Part shown: positions 15,438 through 22,671 of the stretch, one piece after another
How the letters are laid out: each line of letters starts with the position of its first letter
How positions within the stretch are numbered: the first letter of the stretch is position 1
Assembly (NCBI GenBank): GCA_023424095.1
Contig: JAFAEG010000121.1
Location: 1-33,233, forward strand
Source of the DNA: Pseudomonadota bacterium
GTDB lineage: Bacteria; Pseudomonadota; Alphaproteobacteria; Sphingomonadales; Sphingomonadaceae
Direction: 5' to 3'
Length of the DNA: 33,233 nucleotides
Notes under the pieces: generated by a model
What the model was told of the DNA's origin: nothing
The model's database searches: none
What the model saw: the letters and a program-made list of their open reading frames with translations, nothing else
Position numbers and translations under genes: made by a program

Positions 15438-15572
15438 CGGACACACAGGCCGCTGATTACTTCGGTTGTCTCGCCCCGGCGTAAGTCCCGCCAAAGAATG
15501 AGGCTAATCGCGAAGCCGCCAAAACGGATGCGATACCTTTAGATCCGGTCCGCCTGCTCTGCGAAGCTCCCT

Positions 15573-15609
15573 CTCGCAATATATGTCGCGGTGAAGGGGG
15601 CTTGGTTCG
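15573..15609 (+). promoter_or_regulatory. conserved leader and ribosome binding site of secreted protein 2
   Basis: CTCGCAATATATGTCGCGGT and the following GAAGGGGG mirror the block at 12656-12692. The AAGGGGG run lies nine bases before the GTG at 15610, which supports that start in both copies. Confidence 0.5.
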
Positions 15610-16461
15610 GTGCGCACATCTACCAGAATGATCGCCATTGCCTGCGCGGTCGCGACGGGGCCGCTTCTGGCTCATGCCGCCATCGGCATCCGCGATTACG
15701 TGAGTTCTGCGCCGGATGAGGAGGGCTTTACTCTCGATGGGGGCGGCTTCATCGATCCGGGCGGCGTACTGTCATCCTTGCAGGGTTGCGATAATCCCTC
15801 TGTAAGTTGTGACGTGTACGGAGGGGGCGGCGATGACTGGTGGCCGGGCGGCGGCGGCGGAGGCTGGGGTGGAGGCGGTGGCGGCGGCGGAAGCGGCGGC
15901 GGAGACTGTTCCGCCGATCCGAGCCGCTGCGAAAGCGAACCGCCGTCCCCGCCTTCTCCGGAGAATCCGCTGGCCTGCCTCAGGGCTAACGACAAAGTTT
16001 ACATGACCTTTGACGGTCGGACTATTCGTGTCACAGCATATTACGCGCCGAACAATGCTCACGCTGCTTCTGTAGCAGCTTACGTTGCCGGCATCGAGCG
16101 CATCTGGACAGTGGATTTTCCTGAAGCACAAATCGGAATCGTAACCGACCTGGTACCTCGCCCTAATGGTTTCATTTTCAGTTTTGATCCCAATTATCAT
16201 TTTAATGCAGGGCTTGTGTGGGGCGCGAACAATGTTTGGGAGATGCGACTAGGGCCGCTGGATGGATATACGGAGCCAGCCTTGTCTGGCAGATATCTTG
16301 TCGCCGCGCATGAGTTTGGTCACTTTTGGTTTGGACAAAACTCTCATGCTGGCTCGGAGCTTCCTATCTCCCTGATGGCGAATGCGGCAGATGGACAAAT
16401 ATTGGCGTCAGATCTCCATAAGATGGTAGAAGCGTGTCAGACTGGAGGGTGGGCACAATGA
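15610..16461 (+). CDS. secreted Gly-rich protein with HEFGH zincin domain (putative polymorphic toxin 2)
   Basis: 283 aa from GTG 15610. Signal peptide 1-23, conserved segment 24-52, Cx6C pair C60/C67, Gly/Trp stalk 71-98 (DDWWP again), Cx6C pair C100/C107, then a different C-terminal domain from about 115. That domain ends in H234-E-F-G-H238-FWFGQNS-H246, then LPISLMAN with a Met-turn-like SLM at 254-256, and GQILASDL. The layout is close to metzincin-like peptidase domains at the ends of Rhs-type polymorphic toxins, but with G and the third His shifted (HExxHx3Gx3H, not HExxHxxGxxH). Its stop overlaps the start of the lipoprotein partner (ATGA). The peptidase fold is a good guess; the toxin role is inference. 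Confidence 0.8.
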   Translation: MRTSTRMIAIACAVATGPLLAHAAIGIRDYVSSAPDEEGFTLDGGGFIDPGGVLSSLQGCDNPSVSCDVYGGGGDDWWPGGGGGGWGGGGGGGGSGGGDCSADPSRCESEPPSPPSPENPLACLRANDKVYMTFDGRTIRVTAYYAPNNAHAASVAAYVAGIERIWTVDFPEAQIGIVTDLVPRPNGFIFSFDPNYHFNAGLVWGANNVWEMRLGPLDGYTEPALSGRYLVAAHEFGHFWFGQNSHAGSELPISLMANAADGQILASDLHKMVEACQTGGWAQ

Positions 16462-16958
16462 AGCGTGTTTGTATCCTGTTGACGCTCTCCTGCCTGAGCG
16501 TGTCCTGCGCGACCACGCGGCAAAGCCAGCAGATTTGGTGCGATGAACGATCTGTGCCCAACGCGTCATTCGGTGAAGAAACGCGTTCGGTCGAGGTTTT
16601 CGCGATACGGTCCGAGCAACTTGCCAGAGCCCGTGAACTGTTATCGAGACGATCATTTTTGGAGATTCAAAGCAATATTTTCAGTGAGATGATTGAAGGG
16701 AATGAAGTCTTTGAAGGGGGCAGATATTATCTCGTTAGGAGCGGCATATATGGTCCCGTGGACGCGTCTGTTGCCCAGCTGAAAAACGAGAGCGACCGGC
16801 CGGGAAGAAGGGCGTTCCAGTTTCGAGAGATCGACAATCTCCTAACGGTTTTCAGTTTCCAGGGTGTAAGGCGGGAGCGCCTTTTTCCAATGCCAATTCT
16901 TGTGAGGCTCCCTCACCCGGTCCACTCGACGCAGGCGTTTTGTCATACGCATTATTGA
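16458..16958 (+). CDS. lipoprotein partner of secreted protein 2 (putative immunity lipoprotein)
   Basis: 166 aa, start ATG 16458 overlapping the stop of secreted protein 2 by four bases, with GGAGGG eight bases upstream: strongly coupled translation. Lipobox LSVSC (Cys about 17) after a hydrophobic CILLTLSCLSV stretch predicts a membrane-anchored periplasmic protein. The mature part is mixed alpha/beta (VEVFAIRSEQLARARELLSR, GGRYYLVRSGIYGP) and ends with a short Cys/His-rich tail (FCHTHY). The family is not recognised and it is unlike the partner of copy 1. A lipoprotein directly coupled to a secreted peptidase would fit an immunity protein protecting the periplasm, or a dedicated inhibitor. 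Confidence 0.7.
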   Translation: MKRVCILLTLSCLSVSCATTRQSQQIWCDERSVPNASFGEETRSVEVFAIRSEQLARARELLSRRSFLEIQSNIFSEMIEGNEVFEGGRYYLVRSGIYGPVDASVAQLKNESDRPGRRAFQFREIDNLLTVFSFQGVRRERLFPMPILVRLPHPVHSTQAFCHTHY

Positions 16959-17012
16959 CGGCAACGCGCGCGTCGGTCTGAGAGCGGCTGCGATCAGTTC
17001 GCGAGACTGAAA

Positions 17013-17836
17013 GTGGAAAATTCTGACCGGGCGTCCTGAGCGTATCAGACTGGCGATTGGCACGACGCCCGTCCGGGCGCTGTTGCGCCAGGCTGTCTTA
17101 CCGGGCGAAGCCGACGCCTTGTTGGCGAGCCTCCGCGACATCAGTAGCCGCCTGTCCTCGGGCTGGCCGGTCGGGCTGGAGCGAGACCTGCTTCGCCGCG
17201 GGTTCGGCATGCTGGACGTCCCCGTCGTCACGATCAAAAGCCCGCTCGTCCGGGACGTCGCCTATCTGAGCCACGCTGATCAGCAATGGCACAAGCTACA
17301 GTCGCGCCCACCTTCCGAGCTTGCCGCCAAAATCCTGTGGGAACGTGCGACCGCCGGCCCGCTGCGCAAGGTCGATCTGCTCGCAGCGGCGGAATCCTCG
17401 GGCGGGGCAGCAGGTCTGCGCACGGGGATAATGACAACCACTCCCTTCCCGTCCGGCCATTATCGCGAGTTCGTCGCGCCCGAGCAGGTCCGCTCCCGCT
17501 TCGATCGTCTGCTGCGCCGGCTCAATGAGACGGAGCCAAAGCTTCACCCTTTGCTCCACGCCATCGCCATCTATTACGAAACTCTGCTGATCCACCCGCT
17601 GCGCGACGGCAATGGCCGCCTGGCCCGCTTGCTGTTCCAGCTCTCGCTCCGCCAGACGATCGGCCTCAGCGCGCCCATCCTCCCGCTCGGCCCAGCCAGC
17701 GTTTAGCCGCCCGGCGCTGATGGGCGCCTACCTCGCCTGGGAATTCGACCGCAACGCCCAGCCGCTGGTCGATTTCGTCACGGCCGCGGTGGAGCAATTG
17801 GTGGCGCTCTACGTCCGGACCTCGAAAGCCCGATAG
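17013..17836 (+). pseudogene. frameshifted fic, copy 2
   Basis: It matches the intact fic at 14054-14878 over its length and still has the Fic motif HPLRDGNGRLARLL in the central frame. Two lesions are visible. First, the GTG at 17013 that aligns with the intact start is one base out of frame with the body (22 bases to the CCTGAG landmark against 21). Second, GCCAGCGTTTAGCCGC at about 17695-17710 is two bases shorter than GCCAGCGTCCACAGCCGC in copy 1, giving a stop at 17704-17706. The lost C-terminus (SRPALMGAYLAWEFDRN onward) continues in another frame to 17836. A start at TTG 17083 could still make a shortened Fic protein with the active-site motif. Confidence 0.85.
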
Positions 17837-17894
17837 CGAAACCTTTCGCTTCGATGAGGCGATCCTGAGCAGTTCGTGATCCCGCGTTTCGCGT

Positions 17895-17922
17895 TCGACA
17901 CCCTTGTTCGAAAAGGCTAAAT
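17895..17922 (+). promoter_or_regulatory. putative dxs promoter
   Basis: TCGACA at 17895-17900 (5/6 to the -35 consensus), a 16-bp spacer and CTAAAT at 17917-17922. The start codon follows only nine bases after the -10-like box and no ribosome binding site is visible, so the transcript could be nearly leaderless. The same arrangement is kept before the truncated dxs at 14979. Confidence 0.4.
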
Positions 17923-17931
17923 GACGGCGCC

Positions 17932-19857
17932 ATGACAGACCGCCCCGCGACTCCCCTGCTCGACACGATTTCCTCTCCCGAGCAGCTGCGCGAGCTCGAG
18001 CCCGGCCAGCTCCGCCAGTTCGCCGACGAATTGCGCGCCGAGACGATCGCCGCCGTCTCCGTCACCGGCGGGCATCTCGGCGCCGGCCTGGGCGTGGTCG
18101 AGCTGACCACCGCCATCCATTATGTCTTCGATACGCCGCGCGACAAACTGGTCTGGGACGTCGGCCACCAATGCTACCCGCACAAGATCCTCACCGGCCG
18201 GCGCGACCGCATCCGTACGCTCCGCATGGGCGGGGGTCTCAGCGGTTTCACCAAGCGGTCGGAAAGCGAATATGACCCGTTCGGGGCGGCGCACAGCTCG
18301 ACCTCGATCAGCGCCGCGCTTGGCTTTGCCATCGCCAACAAGCTGAAGGATCAGCCCGGTCGCGCGATTGCGGTGATCGGCGACGGCGCGATGACCGCCG
18401 GCATGGCCTATGAGGCGATGAACAATGCCGAAGGCGCGGGCAATCGCCTGGTCGTCATCCTCAACGACAATGACATGTCGATCGCGCCGCCGGTCGGCTC
18501 GCTGCGCAACTCGCTCGCGCGGCTGGTCAGCTCCGGCAAATATCTGACGCCGCGCAAGTTCGCGAAGAAGATCGCCAGCAAGCTGCCCGACCCGATCCAC
18601 AATGCGGCAAGGCGCGTCGAGGAATATGCCCGCGGCATGATCACCGGCGGCACTCTCTTCGAGGAACTGGGCTTCTATTATGTCGGCCCGGTCGACGGCC
18701 ACAATGTCGAGGCCCTGGTCGAAGTGCTCGAGAATGTCCGCGACGCCGAAGAGGGCCCGATCCTCGTCCACGTCGTGACCAAGAAGGGCAAGGGCTATGG
18801 CCCGGCCGAGGAAGCTGCGGACAAATATCACGGCGTGCAGAAGTTCGACGTGATCTCCGGCGTGCAGGACAAGGCGCCGCCGGGCCCGCCCGCCTACCAG
18901 AACGTGTTCGGCGAGACTTTGGCGAAGCTGGCCGAGACGGACGATCGCATCGTCGCGATCACCGCCGCGATGCCGAGCGGCACCGGCGTCGACAAGTTCG
19001 CGCAGGCCCACCCGGACCGCGCTTTCGACGTCGGCATTGCCGAGCAGCATGCGGTCACCTTCGCCGCCGGCCTCGCCGCGCAGGGCATGCGGCCCTTTTG
19101 CGCGATCTACTCCACCTTCCTGCAGCGCGCCTACGATCAGGTCGTCCACGACGTCGCGATCCAGAATTTGCCGGTCCGCTTCGCCATCGACCGCGCCGGC
19201 CTGGTCGGTGCCGACGGCGCGACCCACGCGGGCAGCTTCGACGTCACCTACCTCGCCACCTTGCCCAATTTCGTCGTGATGGCCGCGGCGGACGAGGCCG
19301 AACTGGCGCACATGACCAAGACGGCGGCCGAGCATGACAGCGGCCCGATCGCTTTGCGCTACCCGCGCGGCAACGGCATCGGCATCGAGATGCCGGCCGA
19401 GCCGCAGGTGCTGGAGATCGGCAAGGGCCGCATCGTCCGCGAAGGCAAGAAGGTCGCCATCCTCTCGCTCGGCACCCGCCTGGCGGAAGCGCTGAAAGCC
19501 GCCGACCGCCTCGACGCGCAGGGGCTTTCGACCACCGTCGCCGACCTGCGTTTCGCCAAGCCGCTCGACGTCGCCCTGATCCGGCGCCTGCTGACAAGCC
19601 ACGAAGTCGCGGTGACGATCGAGGAGGCCAGCATCGGCGGCTTCGGCGCCCACGTGCTGACGCTCGCCAGCGACGAAGGCCTGATCGACGGCGGCCTGAA
19701 GCTGCGCACCATGCGGCTTCCGGACGCCTTCCAGGACCATGACAAGCCCGACAAGCAATATGACGAAGCCGGCCTCAACGCCGAGCATATCGTCGAAACG
19801 GTCCTGAAGGCCCTGCGCCACAACAGCGCAGGGGTGGTCGAAGGGGCGCGGGCCTGA
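17932..19857 (+). CDS. dxs: 1-deoxy-D-xylulose-5-phosphate synthase
   Basis: 641 aa, full family length. It condenses pyruvate and glyceraldehyde 3-phosphate with thiamine diphosphate, the first step of the MEP isoprenoid pathway; in this organism that feeds ubiquinone, undecaprenol and probably carotenoids. Landmarks: DKLVWDVGHQCYPHKILTGR, the ThDP/Mg motif GDGAMTAGMAYEAMNNA (G150-D151-G152) continuing to NDNDMSIAPP, the mid-protein FDVGIAEQHAVTFAAGLA, the transketolase signature DRAGLVGADGATHAGSFD, and a C-terminal domain with EEASIGGFG. The stop overlaps the putative start of a broken diacylglycerol kinase gene. A truncated paralogue of its 5' end lies 3 kb upstream. Confidence 0.97.
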   Translation: MTDRPATPLLDTISSPEQLRELEPGQLRQFADELRAETIAAVSVTGGHLGAGLGVVELTTAIHYVFDTPRDKLVWDVGHQCYPHKILTGRRDRIRTLRMGGGLSGFTKRSESEYDPFGAAHSSTSISAALGFAIANKLKDQPGRAIAVIGDGAMTAGMAYEAMNNAEGAGNRLVVILNDNDMSIAPPVGSLRNSLARLVSSGKYLTPRKFAKKIASKLPDPIHNAARRVEEYARGMITGGTLFEELGFYYVGPVDGHNVEALVEVLENVRDAEEGPILVHVVTKKGKGYGPAEEAADKYHGVQKFDVISGVQDKAPPGPPAYQNVFGETLAKLAETDDRIVAITAAMPSGTGVDKFAQAHPDRAFDVGIAEQHAVTFAAGLAAQGMRPFCAIYSTFLQRAYDQVVHDVAIQNLPVRFAIDRAGLVGADGATHAGSFDVTYLATLPNFVVMAAADEAELAHMTKTAAEHDSGPIALRYPRGNGIGIEMPAEPQVLEIGKGRIVREGKKVAILSLGTRLAEALKAADRLDAQGLSTTVADLRFAKPLDVALIRRLLTSHEVAVTIEEASIGGFGAHVLTLASDEGLIDGGLKLRTMRLPDAFQDHDKPDKQYDEAGLNAEHIVETVLKALRHNSAGVVEGARA

Positions 19858-20234
19858 GCGAGCCGCCGCGCTTCACGGTCCACAGCCGCGCGCGCAGTTT
19901 CGTCTTCGCCTGGAACGGCTGGCGGCGGTTCATCGCCACCCAGCACAATGCCTGGATCCACGCCGCCGCCACCGTCGCGGTCATCGCCGCATCCATCCTG
20001 CTTTAGATCAGCGCGGCCGACTGGCGGTGGATCGTCCTCGCCATTGCGCTCGTCTGGGTCGCCGAAGCGTTCAACACCGCGGTCGAACAATTGGGCGACG
20101 CGATTACGGTCGAGCGCGAGCCCCGCATCGGCTTTGCCAAGGACATTGCCGCCGGCGCGGTGCTCGTCACGGTCCTCGCCGCCGCCGCGATCGGGGCGCT
20201 TACGCTCGCGCCCTATTTCATCGCGCGCTCCTAG
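19854..20234 (+). pseudogene. dgkA: diacylglycerol kinase gene with in-frame amber stop
   Basis: Translating from CTG 19854 (overlapping the dxs stop) gives SEPPRFTVHSRARSFVFAWN, then GWRRFIATQHNAWIHAAATVAV, then a TAG at 20004-20006, then in the same frame ADWRWIVLAIALVWVAEAFN, TAVEQLGDAITVERE and IGFAKDIAAGAVLV to a proper stop at 20232. This is a DgkA-type membrane lipid kinase: three hydrophobic helices and the catalytic EAFNTAVE motif lie across the stop. The only start is CTG, where GTG would be usual. Either the gene is dead, it makes two fragments, or the TAG is a sequence error (CAG to TAG is one change). Confidence 0.85.
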
Positions 20235-20333
20235 CGGCCTCGCCGCTTCGTCTCCTCGCCCGCCGCATCGGTCGCGGCGCTGGTGCGTTACCCTTCGCAG
20301 GAGCGGATCGTCGCGTCCGAAGGAGCGATAGGA

Positions 20334-20867
20334 ATGAAGCGGATGAAGTTCTGGACCTTCGGCGCGGCGCTCGCGCTTTCGGCCTGCGGGGGAACGACCG
20401 CGAACGAGGCGGCGCCGGCGCCTTCGGCCGCTGCACCCGCGCCCGGAGCGAGGCTCGCATCCCTGCCCTGGGCGGGCTTCTATCAGAAGGCGAATGAGGA
20501 ATATTCCGCCGGCAATCGCGACGAGGCGGTGACCTTCTTCTATGTCGGCCAGTTGCGCGGGCGCGTCGTGGTCGCCTGCCAGAACATGCCGCGCGACCGC
20601 GATCCGGCCCTGCTCGCCTCGCTGAACGACAGCGTCGGCCGGGTGATGAACGAATATGCCGGCGGCAGCCCGTCTGGCTGGGCCGCCGCGATCGACCGCG
20701 CGCTGGCTTATGACGCGGCCAACCCCGATCCGAACGCGCCCAGCGCCGAATGCCTTGCCGAGCGCGAGCGCCAGCGCGCCGGCCTCACCGAATTGCGCGA
20801 CCACATTCTGGCGAACGTCGATCAGATTCGCGAACAACGCACCGCCAACGGCCTTCCCAATCGCTGA
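20334..20867 (+). CDS. hypothetical lipoprotein
   Basis: 177 aa from ATG 20334, chosen for AGGAG eight bases upstream; the frame is open earlier without need. Lipobox LALSAC (Cys about 15), then an Ala/Pro-rich linker (EAAPAPSAAAPAPGA) that probably spans from membrane to domain. The folded part has a repeat-like helical pattern (FYQKANEEYSAGNRDEAVTF, then FYVGQLRGRVVVACQN), reminiscent of short TPR-like hairpins, a Cys pair (ACQNMP and AECLAE) and a C-terminal helix. The family is not recognised. It stands between the broken diacylglycerol kinase gene and tlyA. Confidence 0.75.
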   Translation: MKRMKFWTFGAALALSACGGTTANEAAPAPSAAAPAPGARLASLPWAGFYQKANEEYSAGNRDEAVTFFYVGQLRGRVVVACQNMPRDRDPALLASLNDSVGRVMNEYAGGSPSGWAAAIDRALAYDAANPDPNAPSAECLAERERQRAGLTELRDHILANVDQIREQRTANGLPNR

Positions 20868-20888
20868 TCGGCGCGCGATGGAGCGGGC

Positions 20889-21644
20889 ATGGCGAAACTC
20901 CGCGCAGATCAGTTGCTCGTCGACCGCGGCCTCGCGGAGAGCCGGAGCAAGGCGCAGGCCTTGATCCTCGCCGGCGCGGTCTTTTCGGGGGAGCGCAAGC
21001 TCGACAAGGCCGGCCAGCCTTTGCCCGAAGACGCGCCACTGGAAGTGCGGGGCCGCGATCATCCCTGGGTCTCGCGCGGCGGCATCAAGCTCGCCCACGG
21101 CCTCGACCATTTCGGCTGGGACGTGACCGGCGTGGTTGCGCTCGATGTCGGCAGCTCCACCGGCGGCTTCACCGATGTGCTGCTGCAGAAGGGCGCGGCG
21201 AAAGTCTATGCCGTGGACGTCGGCACCAACCAGCTCGCCTGGAAGCTCCGCCAGGACCCGCGCGTCATCGTCCACGAACAGACCAACGCCCGTTACCTCA
21301 CGCCCGGAATCATCCCCGAGCCGATCGACCTGATCGTCTGCGACGCCAGCTTCATCGGCCTCGCCAAAGTGCTCGACACCGCCATCGACTTCGCCAGACC
21401 GGGCGGCCGCCTGCTGGCGCTGGTGAAGCCGCAATTCGAGGCGGAGCGGGCCGAGATCGGCAAAGGCGGCGTCGTCCGCGATCCGGACGTGCACGGCCGC
21501 GTCACCGCCGCCTTCATCGCCTGGCTGGAAAGCCGCGGCTGGCAAGTCGAAGGCAGCGAGCCCAGCCCGATCACCGGCCCCGAAGGCAATGTCGAATTCC
21601 TCGTCGCCGCGGTGCGCGGGGGAGCATCTTCCCCGGGGCCGTAA
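20889..21644 (+). CDS. tlyA: TlyA-family rRNA 2'-O-methyltransferase
   Basis: 251 aa. N-terminal S4 RNA-binding domain (residues 1-65, KLRADQLLVDRGLAESRSKA) followed by an FtsJ-type Rossmann methyltransferase. The SAM motif is LDVGSSTGGFTD (D86-V-G88), with acceptor-site residues in VCDASF and the catalytic Lys in LVKPQFE, then GIGKGGVVRDP-like IGKGGVVRDPDVHGRV. TlyA methylates ribose of 16S and/or 23S rRNA and affects capreomycin sensitivity; hemolytic activity reported in the older name is not implied. Confidence 0.93.
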   Translation: MAKLRADQLLVDRGLAESRSKAQALILAGAVFSGERKLDKAGQPLPEDAPLEVRGRDHPWVSRGGIKLAHGLDHFGWDVTGVVALDVGSSTGGFTDVLLQKGAAKVYAVDVGTNQLAWKLRQDPRVIVHEQTNARYLTPGIIPEPIDLIVCDASFIGLAKVLDTAIDFARPGGRLLALVKPQFEAERAEIGKGGVVRDPDVHGRVTAAFIAWLESRGWQVEGSEPSPITGPEGNVEFLVAAVRGGASSPGP

Positions 21645-21689
21645 CAATCTCTACGCATCACCCTGCCTGCCCCCAATGAGAGGATCAGC

Positions 21690-22247
21690 GTGACCGAACT
21701 CGCCTCCAAGTCGCAGCTTCGCATGGCCTTCCTTCGCATTGCGCTGTTCACCGTTCCGGCCACCGTCCTGCTCGGCACGCTCTCAGGGCTGCTTTCCAAT
21801 TCCGGCTATGAAAATGGCTGGTTCCGAACGCTTCAGCTGCCCAGCTTCATGCCGCCGGGCTGGGCCTTCGGCCTCGCCTGGACGATCCTCTACATCTGCC
21901 TCGGCCTGGCGCTGGCGCTGATCATCCACGCGCGCGGCGCGCCGAAACGGGGCCTGATCCTCACCCTCTTCCTGGTCCAGCTCGCCATCAATTACGCCTG
22001 GTCGCCGGTCTTTTTCGGCCTTCATCAGGTCACGCTGGCGCTCGCCTTGCTCGCCGTCATGCTGGTCCTCACCCTGGTCCTGATCATCCTGCTGCGCCGG
22101 GTGCGCGGGCTCGCCGCCCTGCTGATGCTGCCCTATCTCGGCTGGCTCTGCTTCGCCTCAGCGCTCACTTACCGCATCATGGTGGACAACCCGAATGCCG
22201 AAGCGGTTGCACCGGCGGCGGTCAGCACCGATATCCCGATCGACTGA
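21690..22247 (+). CDS. tspO: TspO/MBR-family membrane protein
   Basis: 185-aa five-helix membrane protein. Family signatures are clear: LQLPSFMPPGWAFGLAWTIL followed by YICLG, the QLAINYAWSPVFFG helix, and the C-terminal MLPYLGWLCFASALTYRI. TspO binds porphyrins and cholesterol-like ligands; in Rhodobacter it modulates photosynthesis gene expression in response to oxygen. GTG start at 21690 follows GAGAGGATC. It has about 20 extra residues at each end compared with the shortest family members. Confidence 0.9.
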   Translation: MTELASKSQLRMAFLRIALFTVPATVLLGTLSGLLSNSGYENGWFRTLQLPSFMPPGWAFGLAWTILYICLGLALALIIHARGAPKRGLILTLFLVQLAINYAWSPVFFGLHQVTLALALLAVMLVLTLVLIILLRRVRGLAALLMLPYLGWLCFASALTYRIMVDNPNAEAVAPAAVSTDIPID

Positions 22248-22267
22248 CGCCCTTTGAGGACGAAAAG

Positions 22268-22558
22268 ATGCAGACCGAAAACCGCCTGTTCGACGATCTG
22301 GTGAAGATGATGAACGGCGCCGCCGGCACTTTCGCCGGCATGACGCGCGAGGCTCAGGCCGGCTTTCAGGAGCGGGTGAAGGAATGGGTCGGCGGCATGG
22401 ATTTCGTGTCGCGCGAGGAGTTCGAGGCGGTGAAGGCGATGGCCGCCGCCGCCCGCGACGAGAATGAGGCGCTGGCCGCCCGCATCGCCGCGCTGGAAGC
22501 CGGTGCCGCGCCGGCGGCGAAGGTCAGCACTGCAAAGCCCAAAGCGCCCAAGGGCTGA
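22268..22558 (+). CDS. ubiK: UbiK-family ubiquinone biosynthesis accessory factor
   Basis: 96 aa. The BMFP/UbiK pattern is visible: FDDLVKMMNGAAGTFAGM near the start, then FVSREEFEAVKAMAAAARDE leading into a coiled coil (NEALAARIAALEAG) and an Ala/Lys-rich tail. UbiK assists the soluble Ubi complex for aerobic ubiquinone biosynthesis and forms trimers through the coiled coil. GAGGA lies before the ATG. The window also encodes UbiA, though 7 kb away. Confidence 0.9.
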   Translation: MQTENRLFDDLVKMMNGAAGTFAGMTREAQAGFQERVKEWVGGMDFVSREEFEAVKAMAAAARDENEALAARIAALEAGAAPAAKVSTAKPKAPKG

Positions 22559-22671
22559 GCGACCTTCACCTATCCACAGCTTTGTCGCCCTCAGAGTGCG
22601 CACGATGTTGCGCTCTCTCGGCGGCACAGTGTATTTCCGCCGGAACAAAAGCGGGGCAGGACTGGGCGCCC

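Larger units (their letters stand above)
15438..18390 (+). repeat. toxin-partner-fic-dxs cassette, copy 2
   Basis: Second cassette, continuing into the complete dxs (18390 is the base matching the break in copy 1). It holds the upstream leader, secreted protein 2, a lipoprotein partner, a frameshifted fic and the dxs 5' end. The leader aligns with 12533-12692 (shared GCGGACAC, TCTCG, AGTCCC, AAAGAA, GGATGCGATA and the ribosome-binding block). Confidence 0.85.

Noticed and set aside
15438..15542. Tail of the truncated dxs frame as a new protein end
   Set aside because: These codons lie in the upstream leader of the second cassette, homologous to noncoding sequence at 12533-12640, so they are not selected as protein.
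17917..19821. Long minus-strand open frame of 634 codons over dxs
   Set aside because: It is antisense to the complete dxs gene and has the Gly/Arg/Asp/Ala composition of a high-GC shadow frame.
19359..21647. Minus-strand open frame of 762 codons
   Set aside because: It crosses dxs, dgkA, the lipoprotein gene and tlyA on the opposite strand and has no recognisable domain.
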